Of a stretch of 64,000 nucleotides of DNA, positions 12,901 through 25,200 are shown piece after piece; the stretch's first letter is position 1; each line of letters starts with the position of its first letter. Source of the DNA: Arenicola marina (Eukaryota; Annelida; Polychaeta; Arenicolidae); contig OZ025255.1 of NCBI GenBank assembly GCA_964019135.1, positions 43,120,811 to 43,184,810 on the forward strand, given 5' to 3'. Below the pieces are notes generated by a model, which saw only the letters and a list, made by a program, of their open reading frames with translations, was not told where the DNA came from and made no database searches. The position numbers were made by a program, and so were the translations under genes.

Positions 12901-15900
12901 TTGGACACGATGTTAATGAGATACGAGCCATAACTCACTGATTCCCTTCTACTTGGGCACGATGTTAATGAGATACGGAGCCATAACTCACTGATTCCCT
13001 TCTACTTGGGCACGATGTTAATGAGATACGGAGCCATAACTCACTGATTCCCTACTCCTTGGACACGATGTTAATGAGATACGGAGCCATAACTCACTGA
13101 TTCCCTACTCCTTGGACACGATGTTAATGAGATACGAGCCATAACTCACTGATTCCCTACTCCTTGGGCACGATGTTAATGAGATACGGAGCCATAACTC
13201 ACTGATTCCCTACTCCTTGGACACGATGTTAATGAGATACGAGCCATAACTCACTGATTCCCTACTCCTTGGGCACGATGTTAATGAGATACGGAGCCAT
13301 AACTCACTGATTCCCTACTCCTTTGACACGATGTTAATGAGATACGAGCCATAACTCACTGATTCCCTACTCCTTGGGCACGATGTTAATGAGATACGGA
13401 GCCATAACTCACTGATTCCCTACTCCTTGGACACGATGTTAATGAGATACGAGCCATAACTCACTGATTCCCTACTCCTTGGGCACGATGTTAATGAGAT
13501 ACGGAGCCATAACTCACTGATTCCCTACTCCTTGGACACGATGTTAATGAGATACGAGCCATAACTCACTGATTCCCTACTCCTTGGGCACGATGTTAAT
13601 GAGATACGAGCCATAACTCACTGATTCCCTACTCCTTGGGCACGATGTTAATGAGATACGGAGCCATAACTCACTGATTCCCTTCTACTTGGGCACGATG
13701 TTAATGAGATACGGAGCCATAACTCACTGATTCCCTACTCCTTGGGCACGATGTTAATGAGATACGAGCCATAATTCACTGATTCCCTTCTACTTGGGCA
13801 CGATGTTAATGAGATACGGAGCCATAACTCACTGATTCCCTACTCCTTGGGCACGATGTTAATGAGATACGAGCCATAACTCACTGATTCCCTTCTACTT
13901 GGGCACGATGTTAATGAGATACGGAGCCATAACTCACTGATTCCCTTCTACTTGGACACGATGTGTTATGAGATACGAGCCATAACTCACTGATTCCCTA
14001 CTCCTTGGGCACGATGTTAATGAGATACGAGCCATAACTCACTGATTCCCTTCTACTTGGGCACGATGTTAATGAGATACGGAGCCATAACTCACTGATT
14101 CCCTACTCCTTGGGCACGATGTTAATGAGATACGAGCCATAACTCACTGATTCCCTACTCCTTGGACACGATGTTAATGAGATACGGAGCCATAACTCAC
14201 TGATTCCCTACTCCTTGGACACGATGTTAATGAGATACGAGCCATAACTCACTGATTCCCTACTCCTTGGGCACGATGTTAATGAGATACGGAGCCATAA
14301 CTCACTGATTCCCTACTCCTTGGACACGATGTTAATGAGATACGAGCCATAACTCACTGATTCCCTACTCCTTGGGCACGATGTTAATGAGATACGGAGC
14401 CATAACTCACTGATTCCCTACTCCTTGGACACGATGTTAATGAGATACGAGCCATAACTCACTGATTCCCTACTCCTTGGGCACGATGTTAATGAGATAC
14501 GGAGCCATAACTCACTGATCCCCTACTCCTTGGACACGATGTTAATGAGATACGAGCCATAACTCACTGATACCCTTCTACTTGGGCACGATGTTAATGA
14601 GATACGGAGCCATAACTCACTGATTCCCTACTCCTTGGACACGATGTTAATGAGATACGGAGCCATAACTCACTGATTCCCCACAGCTTGAACACAACGT
14701 CAAAGAGATACGAGCCATAACTCACTGATCTCTGCTACTTGGGCACGATGTTAATGAGATACGGAGCCATAACTCACTGATTCCCTTCTACTTGGGCACG
14801 ATGTTAATGAGATACGGAGCCATAACTCACTGATTCCCTACTCCTTGGACACGATGTTAATGAGATACGGAGCCATAACTCACTGATTCCCTACTCCTTG
14901 GACACGATGTTAATGAGATACGAGCCATAACTCACTGATTCCCTACTCCTTGGGCACGATGTTAATGAGATACGGAGCCATAACTCACTGATTCCCTACT
15001 CCTTGGACACGATGTTAATGAGATACGAGCCATAACTCACTGATTCCCTACTCCTTGGGCACGATGTTAATGAGATACGGAGCCATAACTCACTGATTCC
15101 CTACTCCTTTGACACGATGTTAATGAGATACGAGCCATAACTCACTGATTCCCTACTCCTTGGGCACGATGTTAATGAGATACGGAGCCATAACTCACTG
15201 ATTCCCTACTGCTTGGACACGATGATAATGAGATACGAGCCATAACTCACTGATTCCCTACTCCTTGGGCACGATGTTAATGAGATACGGAGCCATAACT
15301 CACTGATTCCCTACTCCTTGGACACGATGTTAATGAGATACGAGCCATAACTCACTGATTCCCTACTCCTTGGGCACGATGTTAATGACATACGAGCCAT
15401 AACTCACTGATTCCCTACTCCTTGGGCACGATGTTAATGAGATACGGAGCCATAACTCACTGATTCCCTTCTACTTGGGCACGATGTTAATGAGATACGG
15501 AGCCATAACTCACTGATTCCCTACTCCTTGGGCACGATGTTAATGAGATACGAGCCATAACTCACTGATTCCCTTCTACTTGGGCACGATGTTAATGAGA
15601 TACGGAGCCATAACTCACTGATTCCCTACTCCTTGGGCACGATGTTAATGAGATACGAGCCATAACTCACTGATTCCCTTCTACTTGGGCACGATGTTAA
15701 TGAGATACGGAGCCATAACTCACTGATTCCCTACTCCTTGGGCACGATGTTAATGAGATACGAGCCATAACTCACTGATTCCCTTCTACTTGGGCACGAT
15801 GTTAATGAGATACGGAGCCATACGTCACTGATTCCCTACTCCTTGGGCACGATGTTAATGAGATACGAGCCATAACTCACTGATTCCCTTCTACTTGGGC

Positions 15901-18290
15901 ACGATGTTAATGAGATACGGAGCCATAACTCACTGATCCCCTACTCCTTGGACACGATGTTAATGAGATACGAACCATAACTCACTGATACCCTTCTACT
16001 TGGGCACGATGTTAATGAGATACGGAGCCATAACTCACTGATTCCCTACTCCTTGGACACGATGTTAATGAGATACGGAACCATAACTCACTGATTCCCT
16101 ACAGCTTGAACACAACGTCAAAGAGATACGAGCCATAACTCACTGATCTCTGCTACTTGGGCACGATGTTAATGAGATACGGAGCCATAACTCACTGATT
16201 CCCTTCTACTTGGGCACGATGTTAATGAGATACGGAGCCATAACTCACTGATTCCCTACTCCTTGGACACGATGTTAATGAGATACGGAGCCATAACTCA
16301 CTGATTCCCTACTCCTTGGACACGATGTTAATGAGATACGAGCCATAACTCACTGATTCCCTACTCCTTGGGCACGATGTTAATGAGATACGGAGCCATA
16401 ACTCACTGATTCCCTACTCCTTGGACACGATGTTAATGAGATACGAGCCATAACTCACTGATTCCCTACTCCTTGGGCACGATGTTAATGAGATACGGAG
16501 CCATAACTCACTGATTCCCTACTCCTTTGACACGATGTTAATGAGATACGAGCCATAACTCACTGATTCCCTACTCCTTGGGCACGATGTTAATGAGATA
16601 CGGAGCCATAACTCACTGATTCCCTTCTACTTGGGCACGATGTTAATGAGATACGGAGCCATAACTCACTGATTCCCTTCTACTTGGGCACGATGTTAAT
16701 GAGATACGAGCCATAACTCACTGATTCCCTTCTACTTGGGCACGATGTTAATGAGATACGGAGCCATAACTCACTGATTCCCTACTCCTTGGGCACGATG
16801 TTAATGAGATACGAGCCATAACTCACTGATTCCCTTCTACTTGGGCACGATGTTAATGAGATACGGAGCCATAACTCACTGATTCCCTTCTACTTGGACA
16901 CGATGTTAATGAGATACGAGCCATAACTCACTGATTCCCTACTCCTTGGGCACGATGTTAATGAGATACGAGCCATAACTCACTGATTCCCTTCTACTTG
17001 GGCACGATGTTAATGAGATACGGAGCCATAACTCACTGATTCCCTACTCCTTGGACACGATGTTAATGAGATACGAGCCATAACTCACTGATTCCCTACT
17101 CCTTGGGCACGATGTTAATGAGATACGGAGCCATAACTCACTGATTCCCTACTCCTTGGACACGATGTTAATGAGATACGAGCCATAACTCACTGATTCC
17201 CTTCTACTTGGGCACGATGTTAATGAGATACGGAGCCATAACTCACTGATTCCCTACTCCTTGGGCACGATGTTAATAAGATACGGAGCCATAACTCACT
17301 GATTCCCTACTCCTTGGACACGATGTTAATGAGATACGAGCCATAACTCACTGATTCCCTTCTACTTGGGCACGATGTTAATGAGATACGGAGCCATAAC
17401 TCACTGATTCCCTACTCCTTGGGCACGATGTTAATGAGATACGGAGCCATAACTCAGATTCCCTACTCCTTGGACACGATGTTAATGAGATACGAGCCAT
17501 AACTCACTGATTCCCTTCTACTTGGACACGATGTTAATGAGATACGGAGCCATAACTCACTGATTCCCTACTCCTTGGGCACGATGTTAATAAGATACGG
17601 AGCCATAACTCACTGATTCCCTATTCCTTGGACACGATGTTAATGAGATACGAGCCATAACTCACTGATTCCCTTCTACTTGGGCACGATGTTAATGAGA
17701 TACGGAGCCATAACTCACTGATTCCCTACTCCTTGGGCACGATGTTAATGAGATACGGAGCCATAACTCACTGATTCCCTACTCCTTGGACACGATGTTA
17801 ATGAGATACGAGCCATAACTCACTGATTCCCTACTCCTTGGGCACGATGTTAATGAGATACGGAGCCATAACTCACTGATTCCCTACTCCTTGGACACGA
17901 TGTTAATGAGATACGAGCCATAACTCACTGATTCCCTTCTACTTGGGCACGGTGTTAATGAGATACGGAGCCATAACTCACTGATTCCCTACTCCTTGGA
18001 CACGATGTTAATGAGATACGGAGCCATAACTCACTGATTCCCTTCTACATGGGCACGATGTTAATGAGATACGGAGCCATAACTCACTGATCCCCTACTC
18101 CTTGGGCACGATGTTAATGAGATACGAGCCATAACTCACTGATTCCCTTCTACTTGGGCACGATGTTAATGAGATACGGAGCCATAACTCACTGATTCCC
18201 TTCTACTTGGGCACGATGTTAATGAGATACGGAGCCATAACTCACTGATTCGTAAATCCTTTGAAACAACGTCGATGAGATAAGAACCAT
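6916..18290. repeat. 11.4-kb satellite of 52/53-bp units
   Basis: About 216 tandem units containing GAGCCATAACTCACTGATTC, a CTACTCCTTGG segment and CACGATGTTAATGAGATACG. Units are 53 bp with ATACGGAGCC and 52 bp with ATACGAGCC, and the two types often alternate. Rare marked units (CAGCTTGAACAC near 7220, 7690, 8530, 9845, 11268, 14680 and 16100) show higher-order organisation of about 1.42 kb, and a block offset of about 4.83 kb. Outer units are the most diverged. No open frame or RNA gene seen. Confidence 0.98.
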
Positions 18291-18591
18291 AACGCAGGCT
18301 GATCTTCTCCTTAGGAGCGATATCAAATTTAAAGAGTATCAGTTGACTCGATTTGACTTTATCGAGTTCATTTTTAGTCTGTGAGGATATTTTGTAGTAA
18401 GAGAACCATAGTCAATGGTGATACTATGTTACTTAGGTATCATCGCTACGCGCAGTCTTTCGACACTAGTTATGTGGCCTTTCAGCCAGAAAATTAGGAA
18501 GACAGCACAAGTCATAACGTACCCGCCAAGTACTAGTGAACTGTGGGGTATGTTATTACGAGAGCACAAGTCATAACGTTCCCGGTAAAGT
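18291..18591. other. Satellite edge and short unique flank
   Basis: Decayed satellite-like pieces (ATGAGATAAGAACCATAACG) grade into unique sequence. Nothing else recognised. Confidence 0.5.
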
Positions 18592-19145
18592 CAGCGAACA
18601 CACGGTCCGTTTTTTGGCATACGTCGCCGCGTCCGCGAGCGTCGTGCGTCTTTTGCGAACACACGTGTTCGTCTTCACGTCCGTCGCCCGGCCCACTTTT
18701 CCATATGGAAGCTGTTGTGCCAGGTCATTCCTGGCCAGTGGGCCCATGGATTCTGGCCAAAGCAAACTACACAGCGTCATGTCATTATATATCATCTCGG
18801 AATATACTCCGTTTGACTCCATTTGGCAACCTAATTATAATGACAGCAAAAACGACTTGTAAGAAATTTGGTTCTACGCGAAACAAAACTTCACCTTTTT
18901 TACAGCTGCTTTGTTGCTGATTTCTCCTAAAGCAGCACGCTGGCTGACCGCAGTCCTCCTCGGCTTTTTCGTCTTTTTCTCCGCCTGCGTCAAATTCGGT
19001 CCCGGACCGAAGTCGACGCAGCCGGATCAGGACGCGGACTTGTGTGTTCGCTCCATTGAATTATATTGGATCCCTTTGAGACGAACGACGCACGACGCTC
19101 GCGGACGGAGCGACGCATGCAAAAAAACGGTCCGTGTGTTCGCTG
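18592..19145. mobile_element. TIR element (CAGCGAACAC family), copy 1
   Basis: About 554 bp bounded by inverted termini CAGCGAACACACGG and CCGTGTGTTCGCTG. The inverted similarity runs about 55 bp inward and includes a run of T (A on the other side) and GACG/CGTC-rich stretches. The interior has no transposase-like reading frame, so it is non-autonomous. A second copy is at 28645-29594. I could not see a clear target-site duplication. Confidence 0.72.
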
Positions 19146-20649
19146 CTTGAGGTAACCATCTGACAGAACTGCCTGTGCGTCACTGGTAAGGTCATTAACA
19201 AGGTTATCGTCATAATGCACACTAACGCAATCCTGCGACAAACCCAGTGTCTGAGGTGACTGTAAAGAAGGTTAACGTCATAACGTACCCTGATCCCAAA
19301 ACAATCCCGGTTTTCAATGCAGTCACCTCAAAGAGGCGAATACAACAATAGGCATTGGGAAAGTGAGCCCAGCTCTTTCCCTACTCAGCTTACAGAGTTA
19401 TATCGGAAAGCAGAGATGTGTAGATCTTCTGACGTACGTTAATCCACATAGACGAATGCAAAGATAAACTTTGGTGGTAAAAACTTGATATTTCACTTAC
19501 CTTAAAGGAAAATACATTCTAATATCTTGCTGAAGAGTCTTCAGCAAGATATTCTTCAGTGAAGACATATACATGTATTTGAGACACCAAATCAGTTTTA
19601 TCTTCACCCAACACCAAAAACAAAGTGACTGCCCACCTGTATCTGAACAGCAGTATTATCGAAGTCGAGTCTCTTCCGTATATCCTCCATCATGCTGACC
19701 ACAGCAGTCACGCAACTACAAAGTTTAATAATACTACAGGTTAGCATAACTTTCAAAAAATGTCAGCATATGTGATTTTTGAAGAATATTTGGGAGACAT
19801 ATGTCACACAAGTACACATAGTTGATTAAACACTTGCGTAGAAAACACATATTCAGTTAGAACACTTTTTCTGAAAAAATAAATAAGATCCTCTGTCATG
19901 TCTCACTGATGTAAGGAGGTAACAACTAAAAAAGATGACAACCGTAATAATTTGGGAACAGCAGGTATCTGGAAGGCAAATTCCCTTTGGCCAGTCTGTT
20001 ATAGTCAGTCAGTCGAACTAGTAGAATAAAATGGTCAAGATAAAAAGGAGATACCCATTACTCTTTTGGAGATGAAAACTTCAGAAGTAAGGAGAACTGG
20101 TCTGGCAATGCATATTTTATACTTCTTGTGGCTTGTTACGGATTACCACTTTTCTCAATAGACTAAAGGAATTATATATATGTTAGAATGCAATGGTTCT
20201 CATCTAAATGACAAGGTGAAATGGGCAGATTACATGGACTTCTTAGTACGGTTTAGGTATTTATATTGCCTTGATAACTGAATACAACTGAACAATTAAA
20301 GTTTAAAGTTATTATTTTAACAAATTTGACAGAGGAGGGTTCCACCACATTAGAGGGAGGTGCATTTGCAGATGAGAAGTTATTGTGCTCTCTCTGTCGG
20401 AATAGTTTGTTCATGCAGGTTACATTGTGCATTAAAAACAGCATTCTAAGTTCCTCAAAAGGCGGGGGTCTGGACTCCCCCCCCCCCCCGACCCCCCCTA
20501 GACCAGCCCTAGGGCACTGCTATAATAAGAAGACAAAGAAAGAATTTTAAGAAAATATATTTAGCGAGTATCAAATATTAGTGAGTGTAGTGTGCTCTTT
20601 AGACAACAAACGTAAAAAATTATGAAATCTATATCTGAATCCCATACTG
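19146..20649. other. Intergenic, no gene seen
   Basis: About 1.5 kb of AT-rich sequence with no supported coding region. A small inverted repeat around AATATCTTGCTGAAG and CTTCAGCAAGATATT lies at 19529-19554. A poly-C run lies at about 20478-20489. Confidence 0.55.
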
Positions 20650-21030
20650 TTGTAACGGTGGGGGCCGGTTTGGTCCCCAGTGGGAGTCGAAATCACAATC
20701 TCCCGATCTCAAGCCAACCACTCTACCTCTTCGGCTAAAGAGGTGATCCCTCTAGCTGAGGCTAGTAGGAATGGTTTGACTCACTGCTACACATTCCCCC
20801 CTCTTTCCGAGAGGGCTGTCCTCAGACCAGGACTACTCAGTCTCAGAACCGCCGTGGGTTCTACCTGCGCCGAGCTCCATTGTAACGGCGGGGGCTGGTT
20901 TGGTCCCCAGCTGGAGTCAAACTCACGATCTCAAGTCAACCACTCTACCTCTTTGGCTAAAGAGGTGATCCCTCTAGCCGAGGCTAGTAGGAATGGTGTG
21001 ACTCACTGCTACACTGTTATGAGCTGGTGA
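20650..21030 (-). mobile_element. Tandem pair of tRNA-derived SINE copies
   Basis: Two similar segments, about 20651-20790 and 20878-21015, repeat with a period near 227 bp. On the minus strand each has a tRNA-like head: an A-box-like TTTAGCCGAAGAGG, then a B-box-like GATTTCGACTCCC in the copy at about 20690. The distal part of each copy carries GGGGACCAAACC. Internal promoter boxes in that order point to a Pol III-derived SINE. The head-to-tail pair may be a local duplication. Confidence 0.7.
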
Positions 21031-21970
21031 AATCCACCGCTACAACGACCCCACTGGGGAAAGCGGAAGAGATCGTATGTTAATCCTAATCTTTCGTTAA
21101 AGATTGATTACTGTAAGACATATATATATATGTCAATGAAACTTGCTGATTTCAAGAAAAATAACCTCTCGTTTTATGTTTTATAAGTTATTAACAAGAA
21201 AAATTTGACGTTTTGGAGGAATCCGAGACTCACATTCAGTTTAGGTATTACCTATCCATATTAATTATTGCCTATATATAACTATATACTGATGGGATAG
21301 TTGGAACAGGGGGTCGTGTTGGTAGAGGTCGATTAATTGTTGGGTTAAGTGTGTCATAGTTTGACTTGGTTTTGGGTCGAGTTGATTAAAAACCTGTACT
21401 TCATAGATCTTCAAGTCTTGTGTACCAGTGGCAGTGCGTATGTGATGTATCAGGGCTAAAGTTAAAAAGATCTTTGTAAAATTGCCCCCTGAACTTGTCA
21501 CCACCACTACCCACTACCGACACTCCTACCCGCCAAGAGGTGGTGCCCATTTGTCAATACACCCTCCCTATCCCGCCAGCCTTGATTGCCAGAACACGGT
21601 TGATCCGTTCAACGTGGGGGGAATACAGATTTTTACTAATTATCGCTCAAAATGTCTATGAAGTGTGTTCCAAACAAATATCCCACGTTGTCACAACTAA
21701 ATAAGTGTACCAAATGGAAACTAATGATTGTCTCAATAACACTCAAGTGACTCCTTTATTGGTAAGCTGATGAACTCAAATGTAAGTGAGCAAATAACTA
21801 CTTTTAAGGATGAGCCGTCAACACCGCTCAGATGGGCGCGGCCATTGTAACTGATGCATCATGGGAATAGAGTCCTTGATGAATTAATTTTAAAATAATA
21901 TTTTGACGCATTAGATATCTTAAATTGACAGTAATTTATATGTTACCTTTATAATAACGAAGAAATATTT
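21031..21970. other. Upstream flank of cyclin B
   Basis: About 0.9 kb of AT-rich sequence. Open frames around 21265-21704 have no recognisable family features. Contains a short TA run at about 21119-21131. No gene called. Confidence 0.5.
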
Positions 21971-21976
21971 TAACAA

Positions 21977-22103
21977 ATTGGCATTTATTGCAACTTTCTT
22001 GCTTTGCATATTCGAAACTATGGGGACATAACAAAATTTAACCAATCGGAAAGTCGCATTTTCATGACGTCACGCGCCTTGTTTAAACCCGCTCTTATTT
22101 AAA
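21977..22103 (+). promoter_or_regulatory. Cyclin B proximal promoter motifs
   Basis: Upstream of the cyclin B start I see an inverted CCAAT box (ATTGG, 21977-21981) and a direct CCAAT (22042-22046), about 65 bp apart. A perfect CRE, TGACGTCA, lies at 22065-22072. Two TTTAAA elements follow at 22082-22087 and 22098-22103; the first is preceded by CGCGCC. Paired CCAAT boxes bound by NF-Y plus a CDE/CHR element are known features of G2/M promoters, including vertebrate cyclin B. The motifs are visible; their function here is inferred. The transcription start is probably between about 22105 and 22200. Confidence 0.6.
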
Positions 22104-22246
22104 GTTCCCTCCTCAGACGTTGTTGATCTCTGCTTGCAAGACGGAACACGATTTCACACGAATCTCACATTGTGATCGCTTCAGGCCTGGAAGTGTAATA
22201 ACTCGAATGATAACTTTGCTAGTGTTAACTCGCTGATAACTGAAGC

Positions 22247-22273
22247 ATGGCTGCTTTGTCTCGCTACAATGCC
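22247..22273 (+). CDS. CCNB: Cyclin B coding exon 1
   Basis: Nine codons, MAALSRYNA, ending at GCC before donor GTAAGT. Too short to be found by open-frame length. Supported by in-phase joining to exon 2 and by the promoter motifs just upstream. Confidence 0.85.
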
Positions 22274-25200
22274 GTAAGTACATGAAGGATTGTCTTATAA
22301 AAACCGGTTTAAAATTGCATTTTAAATTTTTATTTTGTGTTCGACTGTTTTTCTGTGCCGCCGTGGGAAACTTTTGCTGACCGCATGGCAGGCTTGTAGA
22401 TATAAATGAAAATCACTATTATTTTCGGGTTTAAAGTTTGTTAAGCTTATCAAAGAATAATACTCTAACCATAAAAGTCAAATTATTTTCACATTGACCC
22501 TAATAATGTTAGCAGGTTAGCCCCCTTTGGCGGCGGCTGCCAGCCTACCAGTGATTATTAGATTTAAAGTTGCATATCATTATCAAGCCTGCCTGAACCT
22601 CTAGCTTAAAATGCAAACAATTTGTGTCTACTTTGCTTCCCTTTTCAGACCACTGGCTTGCTGGGAGGACCCAAATATGGCAGTGAAAATGTAGAAGGAG
22701 CACTAAACAAGGCTGCCATTGGCAAGCCGAGGAGGACTGCAGTCAGCCAGCGTGCTGCTTTAGGAGAAATCAGCAACAAAGCAGCTGTAAAAAAAGTTAG
22801 TTTTGTTTTGTTACACCCCTTGAGCCAGTATTGAGGTTACCATAAAGCCATAACATTCTGGGTGCGCACTTGGCGCAAGTGCCCCCAGGCAAGCCAGCTT
22901 CTCTAGGGGCACAACGTCAACCACAGGCACAGTAAATCAGTGGAGGGGGAGGGGGGTAGGGGGCCCCACAACGCATACTAAAGACACAAGGTGTCCAACT
23001 CCCGCTCGAAGTGAGCGACAGGCACCCGCTTCAACCCCCAATATCGCACCTTTACCGCGCTTGACGGGCCCAGTAAATGCCTAAGTCTGATTTCTAAGTA
23101 ATTTATTTATTTCATCAAAAAGTAAATGAGACATGTACTGCCGTCTAGCCGCGACAAATAAAGAATTATGCAACGACAACAACCAACTCCAGAACAGATT
23201 GAGCAAAAATGGCTGACATCGCGAGAATTCGCCTGCAAGATCTCAGGCACAGTGCACACTATGACGATTGGTCAGCTTTCACATGACGCTCATGTGGGGA
23301 GGTACTCCTAAATTGATTAATCACATCATAGGGAGATGCTATTCTAATGTTCGTCCTGATTCAACAAATTTTGAAGTTGCATCCCCTGTGTCACGTGACA
23401 TATTTTTCGACTGCCAACCAATCAGATTAATCTCGCTGACTGATGTCAGCCATTTTTGCTCAATCTGTTCCGGAGTTGGTTGTTGTCTTTGCATAATTCT
23501 TTATTTGTCGCGAATACACGGCAGTACAGGTCTCGTTTACTTACTGATGAAAGAAATAATTTACTTAGATATCGGACTTAGGCATCTATGGGGCCCGTCA
23601 AGCGCGGTAAAGGTGCGATAGTGGGGGTTGAAGCGGGTGCCTGTCGCTCACTTCGAGCGGGAGTTGGACACCTTTTAATATGCGTTGTGGGGCCCCCTAC
23701 CCCCCCGGCCTCCCCCCTCCACTGATTTACTGTGCCTGTGACGTCAACGGTAACAGTGTTATAATCCTTTCAACGTTAGTACGGAATCGAATGTAGCTTT
23801 TATTATAATGTGGGCGCGTACAATAATAGTGCTTACGTATTCTATATGCCTTGTTATATCTTCTGACATCAAGAAAAGGTCAACACTAGATTGTTGCAGT
23901 CATATTTTCATGAACAAATGTTGGAGCATGCAACTTTTCCCTACCAACCGCCATGCATATGCAGCGCTAGCCCTGGTACATGCCTCTCTGACCACGCCCG
24001 TAAACGGAGCTAGTGTGAGAGCCATGCCGCTGACACGGCCGAAAACAAGAAATCAGCAGAAATCACGGACCGGTGGCTTAAGTTGAAGTTCATAACAGAA
24101 AAAATATACTAATGTCAAAGGATTTTAACATTGTTACCGTTGTGCCCCTAGAGAAGCGCTTGCCTGGGGGCACTTTTGCCAAGGTGCGCACCAGCCATTC
24201 GCCATATTGCCAGTGGCAAAAGCCAACTGTATGTAGATTGGCCCATGCGTGTCACCACAGGCACAGTGGCAAAAACGAAACAAAAATGGCCTAGTTTTTG
24301 ATAAACTATCAAAACATGATTTTGCGAAACTGATTGCCTGCAGTGATGCGGAGGGGGGAAATACAACATATATGTGGCTAATGGGATATGTGTGTGGCTA
24401 AAGAAAATTGAAGGTGTTTAGCCACAGTAGCTAATTAAAATGAGTTGCTAAAACACACCCACGCATTACTTTTGTGAATAAATATTGTGCCCTGTGCATG
24501 TGATGAGAACCAACACAAAATATTGAAGTCTTGTTTTTCATGCATAGTTGCATCTATTGATGTTATAAAATAATTTCCTTTTCACTATTTCAGGTTTCGA
24601 AGGATGAGGTTTCCACAAAGCCCAGTCGGGTGCCCATCACCAAAGGCAAGCTTGCCGAGGCCACCAATACCCACCGGCAGGTGAGCAAGCTGAAACAAGA
24701 GGCTGCTCGCCTCCCGAAGGTAGAGAAGAAGGTGGAGAAGGTGGAAGAGCCCCAGTCGCCCATGCCGATGGACATGAGCGCAAACTCCATGGGCGAGGAG
24801 GCCTTCTCCAAGCAGCTCCTGGCTCTCAACGTGCAGGACATCGACAAGGACGACCACGACAACCCCCAGCTGGTCTCTCAGTACGTCAATGACATCTACG
24901 AGTACATGCGCAGCCTGGAGAGGATGTACCCCATCAAGCTGCACTACTTGGACGGCATGCAGGTGAACAGTCGCATGAGGGGCATCCTCATAGACTGGCT
25001 CATCCAAGTCCACCTCCGCTTCCACCTGCTGCAAGAGACTCTCTACCTTACCGTCGCTATCATCGACCGGTTCCTGCAAGTAAGTACCCGGTCCCTGAAA
25101 GCATAAACCTGACAAAAACATGTCCACACAATGTTCTTGTATTCACGAATTTGACTGCATTTGAGGAAACACTCCTGGCATATGCACTGTTTCTCTCTAT

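Larger units (their letters stand above)
22860..24201. mobile_element. Outer foldback repeat in cyclin B intron 2
   Basis: The arms are 22860-22921 continued at 23749-23778, and the inverted arm 24112-24201. Both contain GGTGCGCAC, GTGCCCCCAGGCAAG and TCTAGGGGCACAAC in mirror order. The left arm is interrupted by the element at 22922-23740. No coding region. It is either an older foldback element or two inverted SINE-like copies; termini are not clear. Confidence 0.65.

Noticed and set aside
1-18290. CRISPR array
   Set aside because: Units are contiguous, with no unique spacers between direct repeats, and the DNA is eukaryotic. These are satellites.
20650-21030. Functional tRNA genes
   Set aside because: A- and B-box matches are present here and at 6055, 29866, 48060 and 60465, but cloverleaf arms do not pair well and copies are dispersed. 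SINE is the better reading.
24585-25127. 180-codon minus frame over cyclin B exon 3
   Set aside because: Antisense shadow of a conserved cyclin B exon.
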